Below, one piece after another: positions 24,204 through 33,821 of a stretch of 63,664 bases of DNA. Every line of letters starts with the position of its first letter. Within the stretch, counting starts at the first letter, position 1. The position numbers and the translations under genes are program-made. The stretch is from NCBI GenBank assembly GCA_026705465.1, contig JAPPAP010000005.1, forward strand, positions 1 to 63,664, written 5' to 3'. The notes beneath the pieces were generated by a model that was not told the DNA's origin, made no database searches, and was given only the letters and a program-made list of their open reading frames with translations. The DNA comes from a bacterium. GTDB lineage: Bacteria; Actinomycetota; Acidimicrobiia; Acidimicrobiales; Bin134.

Positions 24204-25793
24204 TTACGCAGAGGGGTCCCGCAAGGCAGCTGCTTCGGCGCGCTCCTCTTCGGAGCGGATTTCCTGGCGTAACGGGATCTGACGGACCAAGAGGGCAGCC
24301 AGAATGCCGATGGCAATTACGGGTGCCCCCACGATGAAGCAGCGGCCCACCCCTACCGCGAAGGATTCCAGCACCGCATCCACGATGGAGGGATCCTGAA
24401 TAGCCCGAATCTGCTGGGGGCTGCCCAGCAGCTTGTCGGGATCGGGTAAGTCAGCCAGTTGGGCGGGTGTCACCTTCGATTCCAAAGAGGAGTTGAGCCC
24501 GGCGGCATAAATGGCGCCCATAACGGCCGCGCCGATGGTGCCCCCCAGCGATCGCACGAAGTTGGTGGCGGCAGACACCATGCCGATGTCGCGATGTGGG
24601 CTGGCGTTCTGCACGATCAGCACCAGCACCGGCATGGTCATTCCCAAACCCAGGCCGATGACGAACACCATGAGGCCCACCTGAACCTGGGTGGTGTCGC
24701 GATCCAAGAACAAGGCCAAGAGCCCCATGCCCGCGGTCATCAGCGTGGTGCCGAGCACAATGAACACCTTGTAGTTCCCGAACTGGGTGAGCATCTTGCC
24801 GGACAACACCGACGTGAAGATGATGCCTATGAACATGGGCATCATGTTCAGGCCCGAACCGGTGGCGCTCACCCCCGACACCACCTGCAAGAACACCGGA
24901 ATGAACAGCGTGGCCCCGAACATGACCAACCCGATGAGCAGCATGACCACCATCGACCAGCGCACGATGTCGTTGGAGTACAGCCGGGGCGGAAGAATCG
25001 GATCGGCGGCCTTGGTCTCCCACCAGAAGAATGCGGGCAACAGCACGACCGAAACCGCCAGAATCAAGACCATCCCCGTCGACGACCAGGCCAACTGGTT
25101 GCCACCCAGGCTCAGAGCGATCAGCAGCGGAGTGAAACCGGAGATGAGCAATCCCGCGCCCAGCCAGTCAATCGGGCGAGGTACTGCGTCGAGGCGCACG
25201 TTGAACAGCACCGCGATGGCCACCATCGAGATAAGGCCTACTGGGACGTTTATGTAGAACACCCACCGCCAGCTCAAGTGGTCGACAAAGAACCCCCCGA
25301 TGAGCGGCCCTGCGACGCTGGCTGAACCGAATGTGGCCGCGATATAGCCCTGGTAGCGTCCCCGCTCGTTGGGGGCCACGATGTCGCCCACGATGGCCAT
25401 GGGCAGGGCTAGAAGGCCTCCTCCGGCCAAGCCCTGCAAGGCCCGAAACAGCACGAGCTGCAACATCGACTGAGACAGGCCGGCCAGCGCCGAGGTGATG
25501 ATGAAGAAGCCGATGGTGAGCTGGAACACCAGTTTGCGGCCGTAGATGTCGCTGAGCTTGCCGATTAGCGGGGTGGCAATGGTGCCGGTGAGCAAATAGG
25601 AGATGAGAATCCACGCCACCTGGTCTTGGCCCCCGAGTTCGCCGGCGATAGTGGGCACCGCGGTGGCCAGCACCGAGTTGTCGAGCGCGGCCAAGAACAT
25701 GCCCGTCATCAGGGCGATCATGATGATGTGGACTTGGCGGGGGGCCAGATCCTCGGGCTCGACGAGCTCCGGGTTGAACAGGCGGGCCATCAT
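24204..25793 (-). CDS. MFS drug exporter, DHA2 (14-helix) family
   Basis: A 529-residue membrane protein ([13 protein letters not shown]). The [18 protein letters not shown] helix 1 motif, [10 protein letters not shown] loop 2-3 motif and [16 protein letters not shown] helix 5 region define DHA2/EmrB-type proton-coupled exporters. It has a long cytosolic tail rich in Arg/Glu. It begins 31 bases behind the acyl-CoA synthetase stop in the same direction, so it may be co-transcribed. A second DHA2 gene occurs at 52724. Substrate unknown. Confidence 0.9.
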   Translation of the reverse strand: MMARLFNPELVEPEDLAPRQVHIIMIALMTGMFLAALDNSVLATAVPTIAGELGGQDQVAWILISYLLTGTIATPLIGKLSDIYGRKLVFQLTIGFFIITSALAGLSQSMLQLVLFRALQGLAGGGLLALPMAIVGDIVAPNERGRYQGYIAATFGSASVAGPLIGGFFVDHLSWRWVFYINVPVGLISMVAIAVLFNVRLDAVPRPIDWLGAGLLISGFTPLLIALSLGGNQLAWSSTGMVLILAVSVVLLPAFFWWETKAADPILPPRLYSNDIVRWSMVVMLLIGLVMFGATLFIPVFLQVVSGVSATGSGLNMMPMFIGIIFTSVLSGKMLTQFGNYKVFIVLGTTLMTAGMGLLALFLDRDTTQVQVGLMVFVIGLGLGMTMPVLVLIVQNASPHRDIGMVSAATNFVRSLGGTIGAAVMGAIYAAGLNSSLESKVTPAQLADLPDPDKLLGSPQQIRAIQDPSIVDAVLESFAVGVGRCFIVGAPVIAIGILAALLVRQIPLRQEIRSEEERAEAAALRDPSA

Positions 25794-25824
25794 CTCAACC
25801 AGCCCTCGCCTATAACCCGTCCCC

Positions 25825-27390
25825 CTAGATGGCTCGGGTCTTGCCCTCCCAATAAGGGTCCCGCAATCGGCGCTTGTACAGCTTGCCGTTAGGGTCGCGG
25901 GGCATCTCGTCGGTGAAGTCGATAGAGCGGGGCCACTTTTGCTTGGCGATCTGATCCCGGAGGAACTCCATGATGGCCCCCCGGGTGTCGTCGTCGGGAG
26001 CCACACCGGCCGCGGGCTCGATCACCGCTTTGATCTCCTCACCGGTGTCCTCGTTGGGAATCCCGAACACCGCGGCATCGCCCACCAAGGGGCTCTGAAG
26101 CAGCGCCCCCTCGATCTCGGCGGGGTAGATGTTCATCCCGCCCACGATGATCATGTCGTTAGAACGGTCGTTGAGGAACAGGTAGCCGTCGTCGTTGAAG
26201 TAGCCCACATCGCCCACGGTGAAGAACTCGGTGCCCAATCGGGCCTTATCGGTCTTCTCCTTGTCCTTGTAGTACTCAAAAGTGGCTCCATCGGGCATCT
26301 TCATGTAGATGGTTCCGCTGGCGCCGGGGGGCAGGCGATTGCCCTCCTCGTCCACCACGATGACCTCCGACCCCGGCCAGGGACGGCCCACCGTGCCGGG
26401 ATACTGGCGCCACTCGTCGGGGGGGATGTAGGTGCCGCCGCCCTCGGTGGCCGCGTAGTACTCCCAGATGCAGTCGCCCCACCAGTCGAGCATCTTCTGC
26501 TTGGTTTCCACCGGGCAAGGGGCGGCGGCATGGATCATGCGCCGCAGCGACGACACGTCGTAGCGTTCCTTCACCTCTTCGGGAAGCTGGAGCAAGCGGT
26601 GGAACATGGTGGGGACCATGTGGCTCTGGGTGACCTTATAGCGGTCGATGCGCTCCAGCGCCCCCTCGGCGTTCCACCGCCCCATGAGAACCGCGGGATG
26701 CCCCATGTGCAACGAGGTGGTGGTCCAAATGTTCACTGCGGTGTGGTACAGCGGAGCCTGCGTGATATGGACGTTGTCGGCGTGGGGCATGATGCCCAAC
26801 AGCATGAACAGCCCGCCGGAGCCGGCGGCTGACTCATCGGGGTGGACGCCGGGCAAGGCCCGCCGCACGCCCTTGGGCCGACCGGTGGTGCCCGAGGTGT
26901 AGAACATGAACGAGCCGGTGGTGAGGTCGTCGGGCCTACTGGCCGGTTGGGGGTCGATCAGCTCAGACAGCGGACGGAAGCCGTCGATGTCACCCACCGA
27001 GAAGCGATTGGCGTCCGGCACATCGCTTTCCTGGAGCACTCGGGTGGCCTGATCAGCGAAGTCCTCGTGGACGATGAACGCCTTGGTCTCGCTGTCGTTG
27101 ACGATATAGGCGATCTCCGGCCCGGCCAGATGCCAGTTCACGGTGGTGAGGTAGAAGCCCCCTTGATAGGCCGCCAGCGATACAGCCGCCTGCTCGATCC
27201 CGTTGGGCAGCACGGTGGTCACCTGGTCGCCCACCCCCAGGCCGGCGGCCCGCAAGCCGTGGACGATGCGGTTGGTGAGCTCCGCCAGTTCCCCGTAGGT
27301 GACCTCGTTGTAATCGGGATCTACTACCGCGAGGCGCTCGGGATCGGCCTCGGCGATCTTCCAGAATCCCAGCACATCGGTCTCAGCCAT
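25825..27390 (-). CDS. AMP-binding acyl-CoA synthetase (FadD-like)
   Basis: A 521-residue adenylate-forming ligase. Motifs are [13 protein letters not shown] (P-loop), [21 protein letters not shown], and the C-terminal Lys context [12 protein letters not shown], so the A10 catalytic Lys is present. The start at 27390 follows a strong GGAGGGAGAG ribosome-binding site. It activates a fatty, aromatic or steroid acid to acyl-CoA. The enoyl-CoA hydratases upstream on the same strand suggest a common beta-oxidation role. Confidence 0.92.
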   Translation of the reverse strand: MAETDVLGFWKIAEADPERLAVVDPDYNEVTYGELAELTNRIVHGLRAAGLGVGDQVTTVLPNGIEQAAVSLAAYQGGFYLTTVNWHLAGPEIAYIVNDSETKAFIVHEDFADQATRVLQESDVPDANRFSVGDIDGFRPLSELIDPQPASRPDDLTTGSFMFYTSGTTGRPKGVRRALPGVHPDESAAGSGGLFMLLGIMPHADNVHITQAPLYHTAVNIWTTTSLHMGHPAVLMGRWNAEGALERIDRYKVTQSHMVPTMFHRLLQLPEEVKERYDVSSLRRMIHAAAPCPVETKQKMLDWWGDCIWEYYAATEGGGTYIPPDEWRQYPGTVGRPWPGSEVIVVDEEGNRLPPGASGTIYMKMPDGATFEYYKDKEKTDKARLGTEFFTVGDVGYFNDDGYLFLNDRSNDMIIVGGMNIYPAEIEGALLQSPLVGDAAVFGIPNEDTGEEIKAVIEPAAGVAPDDDTRGAIMEFLRDQIAKQKWPRSIDFTDEMPRDPNGKLYKRRLRDPYWEGKTRAI

Positions 27391-27517
27391 TGTCTCTCCC
27401 TCCAGCAACGATGCCGCAGCTCCGGAGGGGACATTTGAGATCGTTCACCATTTGCCCTCCCGTCGGCGCGCGCTTGGAGGATGGTAGGCGCAGCCTGGCC
27501 AATCACCGAAACCGGGG

Positions 27518-28291
27518 CTACATGCCGGTGAAGTCGGGAGGGCGCTTCTCCATGAAGGCGGCGATGGCCTCCACGTTGGCCGGAGCACCCATCAAACGGG
27601 AGAAGGCGGCGTTCTCCCGTTCCCGGGCGGCAGCCACCCCGTCGTGCCAGCCGTGGGTTATCAGCGCCTTCGACTCCATCAACGACGACACCGGCAGCGC
27701 GGCCAGCTTTTCAGCGTGGGCCAGCGTCGTATCCAGCAACTCGTCAGGAGGGCACACTTTCCACACCAAGCCCATCTCCTGGGCCTCCTCGGCGCTGATC
27801 CACTCGGCGCTGAGCAGGGTCCACATGGCCTGCTGGCGACCCAGCAACAGCGGAAAGGTGTAGCTGCTGGCCGCCTCGGGGGCGACACCCAGGCTGGAAA
27901 ACGGGCACCGAAGTCGAGCCTCAGAAGACATGAAGGCCAGATCGGCGAAACCCAGCATGGTGGCCCCCACCCCGACGGCCAGGCCGTTCACCGCGACGAT
28001 GAACGGCTTGAGAAAGGAGTCCATCTGGTCGATCATCCCGGCAAACCCGTGAACCCCGGGCTCAACACCGCCCCCACCGGGATTGCGAGCCCCCATCTCC
28101 ACCAGATCGGTGCCGGCACAGAATGCCCGCCCGTTTCCGGTCAACACCACTACCGCGACATCAGGATCAGCAGCGGCATCGATCAGCGCCTGGGCGGTGG
28201 CGTCGTACAGCGCCTCGCTGAACGCGTTCAGCGCATCAGGACGGTTCAGGGTAAGAAGCCGTACCCGGCCATGGTCTTCGATTTCAAGCAA
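27518..28291 (-). CDS. Enoyl-CoA hydratase/isomerase (crotonase family)
   Basis: A 257-residue crotonase (TTG start, LLEIEDHGRVRLLTLNRPDALNA). The oxyanion-hole segments are GRAFCAGTDLVEM and VAVNGLAVGVGATML. At the usual hydratase Glu positions it has LGVAPEAASSY, where Glu aligns with one of the two catalytic glutamates. It hydrates or isomerises enoyl-CoA. It lies 11 bases behind a second crotonase gene, as a two-gene unit. Confidence 0.9.
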   Translation of the reverse strand: MLEIEDHGRVRLLTLNRPDALNAFSEALYDATAQALIDAAADPDVAVVVLTGNGRAFCAGTDLVEMGARNPGGGGVEPGVHGFAGMIDQMDSFLKPFIVAVNGLAVGVGATMLGFADLAFMSSEARLRCPFSSLGVAPEAASSYTFPLLLGRQQAMWTLLSAEWISAEEAQEMGLVWKVCPPDELLDTTLAHAEKLAALPVSSLMESKALITHGWHDGVAAARERENAAFSRLMGAPANVEAIAAFMEKRPPDFTGM

Positions 28292-28302
28292 TGGGACTCC
28301 TC

Positions 28303-29145
28303 CTACAGCGGATTCCAGCGGGGCTCGCGGCCCTCGCGGAAGGCCTCAGAGGCCTCAGTCATGTTCCCGGTGAATGTGCCCAACACCTGGGTGCGATTTT
28401 CCAGTTCCATGGCATGGCGCAGGCTGGGAGCGTCGAGGGTGGCATTGGCCCCCAGCTTGGTCATCCAGACTCCGTACTCGTTGTTGGCCGCGATCTGCCG
28501 GGCCACTTCGAGGGCGGCCTCCACCACTTGGCTATCGGGGACCACCTTCGACACCAGCCCGATGCGATCAGCCTCAGCGGCATCGAAGATCCGGCCGGTG
28601 AGCATCAGCTCCCGGGCCCGGCCCGCCCCGACGATCCGGGGCAACAGGTAGCTGTTGCCCACATCCAAGGACGACAGGCCAACTTTGATGAACACCGAGC
28701 CGAACCGGGCCGACTCCGCGGCCACCCGCACATCGCAGTGCAAGGCAATGGCGAAACCTCCGCCGACCGCCGGGCCATTCACCGCCGCGATCACCGGCAC
28801 CCGCAGCTCGTAGATCTTGAGCATGAGGTTGGCCAGGTCGAGCTGCATGTCGTAGATAGCTCCCAACCGGCTTCGGTCGGGCGGCTCGGCGAACCCCTGG
28901 TCGCCTCCGGCTTTCAGATCGGCACCGGAGCAGAATCCCCGGCCAGCTCCTGTGAGCACCACCGCCCGCTGCGACCGGTCTCGCTCCACGTCCTCGAGGG
29001 CATCTTGAAGGTCGGAGATGAGCTCAGGACTGATGGCGTTGAGCCGCTCGGGGCGCGACATGGTGATCTGAGTGACGCCCGACTCAGGCGTTTCAACCGT
29101 GACAGTAGATGCGTCGGTCACAGCCTTCACACTAGGACCCGGCAT
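28303..29145 (-). CDS. Enoyl-CoA hydratase/isomerase (crotonase family)
   Basis: A 280-residue crotonase beginning MPGPSVKAVTD. The CoA-binding GRGFCSGADLKAGGD and VNGPAVGGGFAIAL motifs form the oxyanion hole; VKVGLSSLDVG stands where the hydratase Glu pair would be and has Ser/Asp instead. That fits an isomerase, a hydrolase or a hydratase using another residue. A perfect TATAAT lies 15 bases upstream of the ATG. The gene starts the two-crotonase unit and is divergent from the membrane-protein gene. Confidence 0.9.
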   Translation of the reverse strand: MPGPSVKAVTDASTVTVETPESGVTQITMSRPERLNAISPELISDLQDALEDVERDRSQRAVVLTGAGRGFCSGADLKAGGDQGFAEPPDRSRLGAIYDMQLDLANLMLKIYELRVPVIAAVNGPAVGGGFAIALHCDVRVAAESARFGSVFIKVGLSSLDVGNSYLLPRIVGAGRARELMLTGRIFDAAEADRIGLVSKVVPDSQVVEAALEVARQIAANNEYGVWMTKLGANATLDAPSLRHAMELENRTQVLGTFTGNMTEASEAFREGREPRWNPL

Positions 29146-29159
29146 TGGAGCGGGCGGAA

Positions 29160-29165
29160 ATTATA
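29160..29165 (-). promoter_or_regulatory. -10 box (consensus) for the crotonase unit
   Basis: Minus-strand TATAAT at 29165-29160, 14 bases before the ATG at 29145. No convincing -35 hexamer is visible at standard spacing. Confidence 0.55.
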
Positions 29166-29182
29166 CGCACTGAGCACAGCCA

Positions 29183-29214
29183 AGTTGTGGATTTCGCTGT
29201 GATCCAGTTGTGGA
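29183..29214. repeat. Two direct copies of AGTTGTGGA
   Basis: Copies at 29183-29191 and 29206-29214, 23 bases apart, lie between the two divergent promoters; the second overlaps the plus-strand -35. Such spacing of about two helical turns suits a regulator binding one DNA face. The core TTGTGGA resembles half a DnaA box, but there is no cluster as at an origin. Confidence 0.4.
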
Positions 29215-29236
29215 CGGCGGGTGTCGGATCTATAGT
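29208..29236 (+). promoter_or_regulatory. Sigma-70-type promoter for the small membrane protein
   Basis: TTGTGG (29208-29213) and TATAGT (29231-29236) with a 17-base spacer, 12 bases before ATG 29249. This is one of the best -35/-10 pairs in the window. Confidence 0.6.
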
Positions 29237-29248
29237 GCCTGTTCCAGC

Positions 29249-29515
29249 ATGACTTTGGGCATTGTAGTAGGGGCCTACCTCGTCGTGCATTTGCTCGGCG
29301 TCTACTTGCTGCGCGCGTCCGGAGTGGCCCAAGACCTGTTCGGCCGATTCCGCAACGTCCCCGATCTGCCCGAACCCAAGCAACTCTCCGAGTTCACCGC
29401 CTTCGTGGAAACCCACTCCTTCTGGGACACCGAGGACGCTGACACCCTCGACAACATCGACGAGTTCGAGCTCCAAGCGGTCTTCTGGAACGAGCGGCGC
29501 CGCCGGACCGCCTGA
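29249..29515 (+). CDS. Small membrane-anchored hypothetical protein
   Basis: An 88-residue protein starting MTLGIVVGAYL. Residues 2-22 form one hydrophobic helix; the rest is soluble and acidic in the middle (TEDADTLDNIDEFE), ending in an Arg-rich tail. No family recognised. ATG 29249 is chosen because a clear promoter lies just before it; a longer in-frame start at 29210 would place the promoter inside the gene. Confidence 0.65.
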   Translation: MTLGIVVGAYLVVHLLGVYLLRASGVAQDLFGRFRNVPDLPEPKQLSEFTAFVETHSFWDTEDADTLDNIDEFELQAVFWNERRRRTA

Positions 29516-29542
29516 TCCCGGCCAACCGCGGCAACAACCTGC

Positions 29543-30322
29543 TCAGTTGGACTTGGCGTGAAGGCCGCCGTCTACCAGAACCACAGCGCCGTTGATGAAT
29601 GAGGCTGCGGGCAAAACCAGCGACAAGGTGATCTGAGCCACCTCCTCAGGATCGCCGTAGCGACGGGCCGGTACCCGGCGTCGGGCGTATTTCTGCTTGG
29701 CCTCCTCGGGGATATCGCCGGTCATGGCGGTACGGATAGGGCCGGGGCAGACCGCGTTGGCAGTCACCCCCCACTGGCCCAACTCCACGGCCAGCGCCCG
29801 GGTGAGACCCACAACCCCGTGCTTGCTCACCGTGTAGGGCGAGGTATTGGGAGTGGCCATCACCCCCTCGGTGGAGGCCACATTCACAATGCGGCCGTCG
29901 CCGTTGCGCTTCAGGTCGTCCAGACAGGCCCGCACCAAGCGCATCTGTGCAGTGAGGTTCACCTCTAGGGCGGCGGCCCACACATCTTCGTATTGGGCAT
30001 CGTCGACGGTTGCGCCGGCGGCAATGCCCGCGTTGTTGATCAGGATGTCCACCGGGCCCAGTTCGGCCCGCACCTTCTCCATCACCGGTTCCACCACATC
30101 GGGATCAGCCAAGTCGCAGGACACCGCCAGTGCCGTCCCGCCGGCGTCGACGATGGCAGCCACCGTCTCCTCCACCCCGGAGCGATTGACATCCAACGCA
30201 GCCACCTTGGCCCCCTCGTCGGCCAGCAGCCATGCCGTGGCCCGACCCATGCCCGAGGCCGCACCGGTGACCACCGCGACCCGCCCGGCCACTGACCGGT
30301 CCAGCTTGCTGAGACGACCCAT
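29543..30322 (-). CDS. SDR family oxidoreductase
   Basis: A 259-residue SDR (MGRLSKLDRSVAGRVAVVTG). TGAASGMG, NNAGIAAG, NVASTEG and YTVSK are present, with PGPIRTAM after the active site and VLVDGG at the end: the classical FabG-like pattern. ALDVNRSG after strand 2 suggests NAD preference. The start overlaps the stop of the Ogt gene (TGATG). Its physical coupling to a DNA-repair gene is probably incidental. Substrate unknown. Confidence 0.88.
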   Translation of the reverse strand: MGRLSKLDRSVAGRVAVVTGAASGMGRATAWLLADEGAKVAALDVNRSGVEETVAAIVDAGGTALAVSCDLADPDVVEPVMEKVRAELGPVDILINNAGIAAGATVDDAQYEDVWAAALEVNLTAQMRLVRACLDDLKRNGDGRIVNVASTEGVMATPNTSPYTVSKHGVVGLTRALAVELGQWGVTANAVCPGPIRTAMTGDIPEEAKQKYARRRVPARRYGDPEEVAQITLSLVLPAASFINGAVVLVDGGLHAKSN

Positions 30323-30888
30323 CAGTGGCGGTGGGCACGCTCGTGGTCGATGAGCCAGGTCTTGACCTCGGGACGGCCTCCGTACTCCCCCACCGATCCA
30401 TCGCCTCGCACCACCCGGTGACAGGGCACTACCAGCGGGATGGGATTGGTGGACATGGCCGTTCCCACCGCCCGGGCCGCTCTCGACGATCCGGCCATGC
30501 GGGCCAGTTCCCCGTAGGACACCGTGGTGCCGTAGTCCACGGTCATCAGTGCGTCCAGAACCTGACGATAGAAGCCGTGGCTCAGCCGCCAGTCCAAAGC
30601 CAGGTCGAAGCGATGGAGGCGGCCTTCGAAATACTCGCGGAGCTGAGATACGGGCTCTTCCAGCCAAACAGGGTCGCCTTGGCCCAGCGAACACGACAGC
30701 TCAGCCAGTTCGGCCATCATGTCCTCTTTGGCTTCCATGTAGCCGAAGCCGATCCTCACCAGCCCATGCGACGTGGCCGCCAAGTTCAATTGTCCTATGG
30801 GTGTGTCCAGCGAACCCAAGGCCAAGCCGAGGTCATCGGCCTCAAGGGGTGCGGGATCGGAACGGGTCAAGAGCGCAGTTGGAGACAT
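30322..30888 (-). CDS. ogt: Methylated-DNA--protein-cysteine methyltransferase
   Basis: A 188-residue O6-alkylguanine repair protein. The active site is VVPCHRVV with the acceptor Cys156; YGTTVSYGELAR and GTAMSTNPIPL flank the DNA-binding helix-turn-helix. It removes methyl groups from O6-methylguanine by suicidal transfer. The ATG shares the tetranucleotide CATG with the ATG of the divergent kinase-like gene. A TACGGT box seven bases upstream suggests a leaderless mRNA. Confidence 0.92.
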   Translation of the reverse strand: MSPTALLTRSDPAPLEADDLGLALGSLDTPIGQLNLAATSHGLVRIGFGYMEAKEDMMAELAELSCSLGQGDPVWLEEPVSQLREYFEGRLHRFDLALDWRLSHGFYRQVLDALMTVDYGTTVSYGELARMAGSSRAARAVGTAMSTNPIPLVVPCHRVVRGDGSVGEYGGRPEVKTWLIDHERAHRH

Positions 30889-31975
30889 GGCACTGACCGT
30901 AGCGGAATACCAGACTGAGGCGGTGGAGTCATCGAGCACCGAAGTTCCCGGCATCGACATCACGCCGGTCACTGCCTGGCTGGCCGCCAACATCGCCAGC
31001 AGCGAGCCCCCGTTTACCTTCGACCTGATTGCCGCCGGCGGGTCGAATCTCACCTTCCGGCTGGCCGATTCCGGAGGCCGTCAGTGGGCACTGCGCCGAC
31101 CCCCGGTGGGATCGGCGCTGGCCACCGCCCACGACATGGGCCGGGAGTGGCGCATCATGGCCGCGCTGGGCGAGGCCAGCGATGTGCCAGTGCCCGACAT
31201 GGTGGCCTTCTGCGACGACCACTCCGTCAATGGAGCCGACTTCTACGTGATGAGCTTCGTGGAAGGACTCATCCTGCGTGATCAGGACTCCGCGGCCGAA
31301 ATGACACCCGAGCAGGCTGAGGTCGCCACCCAGAGCCTGCTCGATGTCCAGATCGCCTTCCACACCCTCGACCTCGATGAGGTGGGTCTGGGCGACCTCG
31401 GCCGCCGGGAAGACTATGTGGGCCGCCAGCTCAAGCGCTGGCGCCGCCAGGTCGAGGCCGCTGGGGTGCGGGAGGTGCCATTGCTCATCGAACTGCATGA
31501 ACGGCTGAGCACGGCCAAGCCTGCCGAGGCTGCCCCCCCAGCGCTGGCCCACGGCGACTACCGCTTCGACAACACCGTCCTCGACAACCAATGGAAGATC
31601 GCCGCAGTGTTGGACTGGGAGCTGTGTACCACCGGCAATCCCATCGCTGACTTCGCCTGGTCGCTTCAATATTGGGCCGATCCTGGTGATGAGATGAGCT
31701 TCCTCACTGATCCGCCCACCCTGATGGACTGCTTCGTCCGCCGTCAAGAGGTGGCCGACCGCTACGCCGCCCAGTCGGGCTTCGACCTGTCCGACCTTCC
31801 GTACTACGCGGTGTTCAGCTGGTGGAAGCAGGCCTGCATCGTGGAGGGAGCCTACGCCCGCCGCCTTCAGGGGATGACCGGGGGCATGGGAACCACCGGC
31901 GACGTCCACGACATCGCTCGAAGAGTGGACGACATGCTGGCCCACGCCGCCGGCATGGCTGTTGGCGTGCTCTAA
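30887..31975 (+). CDS. APH-family phosphotransferase (acyl-CoA dehydrogenase-associated type)
   Basis: A 362-residue kinase-fold protein. The aminoglycoside-phosphotransferase motifs HGDYRFDN (222-229) and LDWELCTTG (242-250) supply the catalytic Asp and metal ligand. This subclass, like mycobacterial FadE36 and the N-terminal half of ACAD10/11, usually occurs with acyl-CoA dehydrogenases and is thought to phosphorylate hydroxy-fatty acids or hydroxyacyl-CoAs. The ATG at 30887 overlaps the divergent ogt start; GTG 30923 is another possible start. Confidence 0.88.
   Translation: MALTVAEYQTEAVESSSTEVPGIDITPVTAWLAANIASSEPPFTFDLIAAGGSNLTFRLADSGGRQWALRRPPVGSALATAHDMGREWRIMAALGEASDVPVPDMVAFCDDHSVNGADFYVMSFVEGLILRDQDSAAEMTPEQAEVATQSLLDVQIAFHTLDLDEVGLGDLGRREDYVGRQLKRWRRQVEAAGVREVPLLIELHERLSTAKPAEAAPPALAHGDYRFDNTVLDNQWKIAAVLDWELCTTGNPIADFAWSLQYWADPGDEMSFLTDPPTLMDCFVRRQEVADRYAAQSGFDLSDLPYYAVFSWWKQACIVEGAYARRLQGMTGGMGTTGDVHDIARRVDDMLAHAAGMAVGVL
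30896..30901 (-). promoter_or_regulatory. -10 box of ogt, leaderless type
   Basis: Minus-strand TACGGT ends seven bases before the ogt ATG. It lies inside the first codons of the divergent kinase-like gene. Confidence 0.4.
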
Positions 31976-31985
31976 CCCACCGAGG

Positions 31986-33743
31986 TCAGGCCGCGGCGGT
32001 CACTAGGGCAGTGAGCAGGGCCAGGGCGAGTATCGACATCGGCACCCCCAACCGCAGATAGTCGGTGAAGCGATAGCGACCCGGGCCATAGACCATGGTG
32101 TTGGTCTGGTAGCCGATGGGGGTCAGAAACGACGCCGAGGCAGCCACCGCCACTCCAAGGGCCAAGGTGCGGGGATCCAAACCGGATTGAGCCGCCGCCT
32201 CCAATGCCACCGGGAACACCAGAGCCACCGCGGCCACGTTGGTGATCAGCTCGGTGAGCAACATGGTGGCGATCACAATGCCCAGCACTACCCCGGCGTC
32301 GCCCAGAAAGTCGAAGCCGGTAACGATGGCGTCGGCCAGGTCCTCGGCCAATCCGGCCTCCTCCAGTGCTGCTCCCAAACCAAACGCCGCGCCGATGGTG
32401 ATGAGCACGCTGAAGTCCACTGCCTCTCGGGCCTCCCGGGGAGTAAGGACTCCACCGAGAACCACCGCTCCCGCGGCGATCAGCGCCGCCTCCAATACGC
32501 TCAACACCCCTGCCGCGGGCAGCACCACCAACGCTGCTATCGCGGCCAGTGCCACCGGTGCCCGACGGGTGGCCCGGGGCGGAGAGCCTCCTAACCGGGA
32601 TACCAGCAAGAAATCGTTGGTGTTGCGCCACCGCTCGTCGAAGCCGTCGGCGGCCAGCACCAAAAGCGTGTCGCCGGTGCGCAGCCGTACCTGGCCGAAC
32701 TTGGCCTCCACCGGTGCTCCCGAACGGTGGATGCCCACCACCGCGGCCTGATAGCGGCCCCGAAACCCGGCCTCAGCCAGCGTCCGCCCACTGAGGGGTG
32801 ACGCCGCCCCCACTACCGCCTCGAAGAAGGTGTGATCACCGGAGTCCACCGCCTCCAAATGGGGGTCCTCAGCCGATACCAGCCCCGACATGGCCTGGAG
32901 GTCGACCACCAGATCCACCCGGCCGGCAAACGTGAGCCGGTCGCCGCCCCGCAGCACAAACGTGGGCGCAACCGGGGCGATCACCGTGCCTTGCCGTTCT
33001 ACCTCCACTAGGAACACCCCTTGGAGGTGGCGCAGTCCCCCGCCCTCCACCGACTGCCCGTCGAAGGCCCCCTGCTCAACCACGTACATCGACACCAGAT
33101 AGGAGCGTCCCTCGCCACCAGCCTCCGGGTCGCGCCGTTCAGGCAGCAGCCAGGGGGCGGCGACAACGATCAAGACCAGTCCGGCGCCGGCCAGCGGCAG
33201 ACCGAAGCGGGCCAGCTCGAACATCTCCAACTCGTCTTGGCCCACTGATTGCAGCAGGCCACCTAACACCAAGTTGGTGCTGGTGCCGATTGCGGTGATC
33301 GCCCCACCCAAGATGGTGGCGTACGACAGAGGGATCAGAAACCGGGAGGCGGCCCGGCCGTAACGCTCGGTCCAGCTGCGCACCGCGGGCACCAACATGG
33401 CCACGATGGGGGTGTTGGCCAGGAAGGCCGAGGCGGCACTGGCGGGGGCAAGAAGCCGGAAAAGCGACACCCGGGTTCGAGATCCCTGGTCCAGCATTCG
33501 GGCCACCATGGGCTGCAAGGCATTGGTCTTGGTCACCGCGCCCGCCACCACATACAGCGCCCCGATGGTGATGGGGGCGGGGTTGGCGAAACCACGGAAA
33601 GCCTGGTCGGCGTCGATCACCCGCAGCAGAAACAGCCCACCGGCAGCGCCCAGCACTGCGGCAGCGGGCGAGAGCCGGTTGCTGACAAGTCCGACGCCCA
33701 TGACCGCCAACACCGCGATGGTGAGCACCGCATCGCCATCCAT
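31986..33743 (-). CDS. SLC13/DASS-type anion permease with RCK_C (TrkA-C) domains
   Basis: A 585-residue membrane protein. Two hydrophobic halves (about 1-195 and 395-585) flank a soluble middle with two TrkA-C-like domains (FVLRGGDRLTFAG and VRLRTGDTLLVLA). SNT-like motifs TAIGTSTNLV and LTPIGYQTN mark the two sodium-binding hairpins. Relatives move sulfate, dicarboxylates or phosphate with Na+. Divergent placement next to the fused ATP sulfurylase/APS kinase makes sulfate the most likely substrate. Convergent with the kinase-like gene. Confidence 0.88.
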   Translation of the reverse strand: MDGDAVLTIAVLAVMGVGLVSNRLSPAAAVLGAAGGLFLLRVIDADQAFRGFANPAPITIGALYVVAGAVTKTNALQPMVARMLDQGSRTRVSLFRLLAPASAASAFLANTPIVAMLVPAVRSWTERYGRAASRFLIPLSYATILGGAITAIGTSTNLVLGGLLQSVGQDELEMFELARFGLPLAGAGLVLIVVAAPWLLPERRDPEAGGEGRSYLVSMYVVEQGAFDGQSVEGGGLRHLQGVFLVEVERQGTVIAPVAPTFVLRGGDRLTFAGRVDLVVDLQAMSGLVSAEDPHLEAVDSGDHTFFEAVVGAASPLSGRTLAEAGFRGRYQAAVVGIHRSGAPVEAKFGQVRLRTGDTLLVLAADGFDERWRNTNDFLLVSRLGGSPPRATRRAPVALAAIAALVVLPAAGVLSVLEAALIAAGAVVLGGVLTPREAREAVDFSVLITIGAAFGLGAALEEAGLAEDLADAIVTGFDFLGDAGVVLGIVIATMLLTELITNVAAVALVFPVALEAAAQSGLDPRTLALGVAVAASASFLTPIGYQTNTMVYGPGRYRFTDYLRLGVPMSILALALLTALVTAAA

Positions 33744-33773
33744 TCAGGGAAATGCTACGGCCTCGGCACGGAA

Positions 33774-33810
33774 ACAGGACTTTGGCTTTCGTCCGGGCGG
33801 CGGGTCCTGT
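33774..33810. promoter_or_regulatory. Inverted repeat in the sulfate-gene divergent region
   Basis: ACAGGAC (33774-33780) and GTCCTGT (33804-33810) form a perfect 7-base inverted repeat 23 bases apart in the 78-base gap between the permease and the sulfurylase-kinase gene. It could be a shared operator or an mRNA hairpin before the sulfurylase start. Confidence 0.35.
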
Positions 33811-33821
33811 CCTGCATTCCG

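Noticed and set aside
24459..25325. 288-codon plus-strand frame within the MFS gene
   Set aside because: Antisense to a clear DHA2 transporter; composition is His/Gln/Arg-rich, with no start signal.
29183..29214. Possible DnaA boxes / replication origin
   Set aside because: Only two partial matches, no AT-rich unwinding element and no dnaA, dnaN or parAB genes nearby.
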